A stretch of DNA of 6,923 bases from Halobacteriales archaeon QH_8_67_36. GTDB taxonomy: Archaea; Halobacteriota; Halobacteria; Halobacteriales; Haloarculaceae. The notes beneath the pieces are model-generated. The model did not search any database, was not told the origin of the DNA, and saw only the letters and a program-made list of their open reading frames with translations. The stretch is taken from NCBI GenBank assembly GCA_003021755.1, contig PXQZ01000054.1:27220-34142 (forward strand). The letters run 5' to 3'. Shown here in pieces: positions 5,446 to 6,923 of this stretch; within the stretch, counting starts at the first letter, position 1; every line of letters begins with the position of its first letter. A program made the position numbers and the translations under genes.

Positions 5446-6923
5446 TCAGCTCGTGTATGTGACGTAGTCAATCCACAGCGGGTCGGGGTTGCCGTTGTTG
5501 CCGAGCCCGTTCTTGATGCTGACCCGTTCGACGTCGTCACCATCGTTCCAGAACCCCGCGCCTTCGACGCTGTTGACGAGGCTATCGGCGTCATCGTACA
5601 CTAGCGCGTCGAACGTGTACTTCGAGAAGTCGACGTTTTCGATGACGAGCCGGTACCACTGGTTCTGGGTTACCTGTGCAATGCCGGTGTGGGGAACGGC
5701 AGAGTCGGCCAGTTCCGGGTCGCGGTAATGTATCCGGCCGGAGAACTCCCGGAACTCCAGTAGTTTCGCGCCACTACTGTCGTACAGTTCGATTCTGAAG
5801 TTGTTGTCGTTGGCGGACTCGTAGCGGAACCAGATGCCAAAGGAAGTGACCATCCGTGGTTCGGACAGTGTCGTCGAGACGTGTGTCGGCGTGTCCTCGC
5901 TGTCCTGCAGGAACTGCAGCGAGTAGTCGCCCTGGGCCGCCGTCGAGGAGGATTCGAGCCGTGAACTGTCGCCCTGGTCGATGGTCCAGTCGAGCGAGTC
6001 CGTCGCCTCGAAGTCGTCTATGACCGTCGTGTTCGACGCACTCGACGTGTCGACGGTGACAGTGACGGATTCGTCGCTGGCCCCGTCGTTGCCGGCCCCG
6101 TCGACCGCCTGCGCCAGCGTGGCGGTGAAACTCCCGTCCGTGTTCGCGTCGTAGGTAGCCTCGTAGGTGTACGTGCCGTCGTCGGTGGCCGTCTCGGCGA
6201 ACGCGTCCGTCGAAACCGTCGTCTCGGCCGCGCCGGTGATATCGACCTGTATCGTTTCGAGTTGCTCCGTCGCGTCGAAGGAGGTTCGCAACGTCCGGTC
6301 GGAGGGGTTCGCCAGACTGAACGCGCTGACCGATGGCGGCGTCGTATCGCCCGACGAGTCACTCGTCGGTCCAACCGTGATGTCGTCGAAGTGTCCGACC
6401 GAACCGGTACCGCCGTCGTGGACTGTCAGTTCGACGCTCGCGACCTCCCCGGCCGAGTGCAGGAATTCGACGTCCGAATCGGCGACCGACCCGTCGATAC
6501 GTATCTCGCCGATCTCCTCGGCTTCCCAGTCGATGTCCGCCAACTCGAAGGAGTACCACGTGTCCGTCGACGTCGACGCGAGCGCGGTCGGCCTATTGTA
6601 CTCTATCTGGTCATCGTAGTTCCGGATCTGGATCTTGTGGACGACCGTGCCAGTGTCGTCTTTCCACGAGACCTGGACCGTATTGTAGGCCCCGCTGTCG
6701 ATACGTATGGCCCCGCTCAACGTCGACGGGGAGATCGGGTCGAACGAGCGAGTGATTTCGTTCCCGATGTCATCGCCGTTCTCGTTAGTGTCGGTTATCA
6801 CCAGTGACCGATCGCCCGCATACACCGTATCGGTCGTCGTCTCGGCGGACTCGATGCCCTCCCACTCGCTCAGGTCCCCGTCTTCGAACCCGTCTATGGA
6901 CGTATCTCCCGACGGTGTGTTAG
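5446..6923 (-). CDS. Multidomain jelly-roll/Ig-like protein, probably secreted (5' end missing)
   Basis: The reading frame is open from the TGA at 5446 to the right edge, giving 491 residues of the C-terminal part. A GTG at 6825 could be mistaken for the start, but the 32 codons before it are clearly protein (GDTSIDGFEDGDLSEWEG), so the real start lies beyond the window. Three domains are visible. Residues 9-184 are a beta-rich jelly-roll of the ConA/carbohydrate-binding kind, opening IDGFEDGDLSEW and closing GHFDDITVG. Residues 192-292 are an Ig-like fold (TTPPSVSAFSLANP to SVTVTVDT) of a type frequent in haloarchaeal surface proteins. Residues 300-491 are a second jelly-roll (VIDDFEATDSLDW to WIDYVTYTS). 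There is no cysteine, almost no lysine, many Asp, Ser and Thr, and several N-x-S/T sites. No membrane anchor or PGF-CTERM tail is present at the C-terminus. Carbohydrate or polymer binding, or a cell-surface structural role, is likely. The catalytic or signal region, if any, is off the edge. Confidence 0.9.
   Translation of the reverse strand, partial: NTPSGDTSIDGFEDGDLSEWEGIESAETTTDTVYAGDRSLVITDTNENGDDIGNEITRSFDPISPSTLSGAIRIDSGAYNTVQVSWKDDTGTVVHKIQIRNYDDQIEYNRPTALASTSTDTWYSFELADIDWEAEEIGEIRIDGSVADSDVEFLHSAGEVASVELTVHDGGTGSVGHFDDITVGPTSDSSGDTTPPSVSAFSLANPSDRTLRTSFDATEQLETIQVDITGAAETTVSTDAFAETATDDGTYTYEATYDANTDGSFTATLAQAVDGAGNDGASDESVTVTVDTSSASNTTVIDDFEATDSLDWTIDQGDSSRLESSSTAAQGDYSLQFLQDSEDTPTHVSTTLSEPRMVTSFGIWFRYESANDNNFRIELYDSSGAKLLEFREFSGRIHYRDPELADSAVPHTGIAQVTQNQWYRLVIENVDFSKYTFDALVYDDADSLVNSVEGAGFWNDGDDVERVSIKNGLGNNGNPDPLWIDYVTYTS

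Noticed and set aside
5382..5594. N-terminal extension of MutS to the in-frame start at 5594
   Set aside because: The extra 71 residues are low-complexity Ser/Thr/Arg sequence overlapping the 3' end of the upstream gene, while the ATG at 5381 gives the normal family N-terminus.
1..6923. CRISPR array, insertion sequence or integrase/transposase gene
   Set aside because: There are no regularly spaced direct repeats, no terminal inverted repeats bounding a frame, and no transposase- or integrase-like protein in the translated frames.

Overview
The window is high-GC archaeal DNA, almost certainly from a haloarchaeon (class Halobacteria). The proteins are rich in Asp, Glu, Ala, Thr and Val and poor in Lys. 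The MutS protein has the haloarchaeal MutS1 wording throughout. The four genes whose 5' ends are visible each have a TATA-like element about 26 bases before the start codon, the layout expected for leaderless haloarchaeal transcripts.

Layout from left to right. Positions 1-247 hold no convincing gene, but they contain a perfect 16-bp palindrome at the left edge, a run of overlapping stems, an AT-rich box and two GC-rich hairpins. Positions 248-1006 (minus) encode a helical-repeat protein with a C-terminal zinc ribbon. Positions 1007-1570 look decayed: only the promoter of the zinc-ribbon gene and short, mutually inconsistent reading-frame pieces are visible. Positions 1571-2167 (plus) encode a small class I SAM-dependent methyltransferase, and 2209-2643 (plus) encode an acidic conserved hypothetical protein. 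A perfect hairpin and a degenerate repeat-like stretch separate this from mutS (2769-5381, minus). Behind mutS, on the same strand, lies the 3' part of a large multidomain protein, probably secreted or cell-surface (5446 to the right edge, 5'-truncated).

The genes do not form one obvious pathway. mutS is the DNA mismatch-recognition ATPase. The methyltransferase, the hypothetical protein and the zinc-ribbon protein are unrelated housekeeping or accessory genes. The most notable point is the 3' end of mutS: the ATPase core is intact, but the protein stops matching the expected haloarchaeal C-terminal tail at about residue 852 and ends in an arginine-rich run. The mutL gene expected next to it is not in this window. 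Together with the repeat-like DNA at the junction, this suggests that the DNA downstream of mutS was rearranged. No convincing novel multi-gene system is visible.
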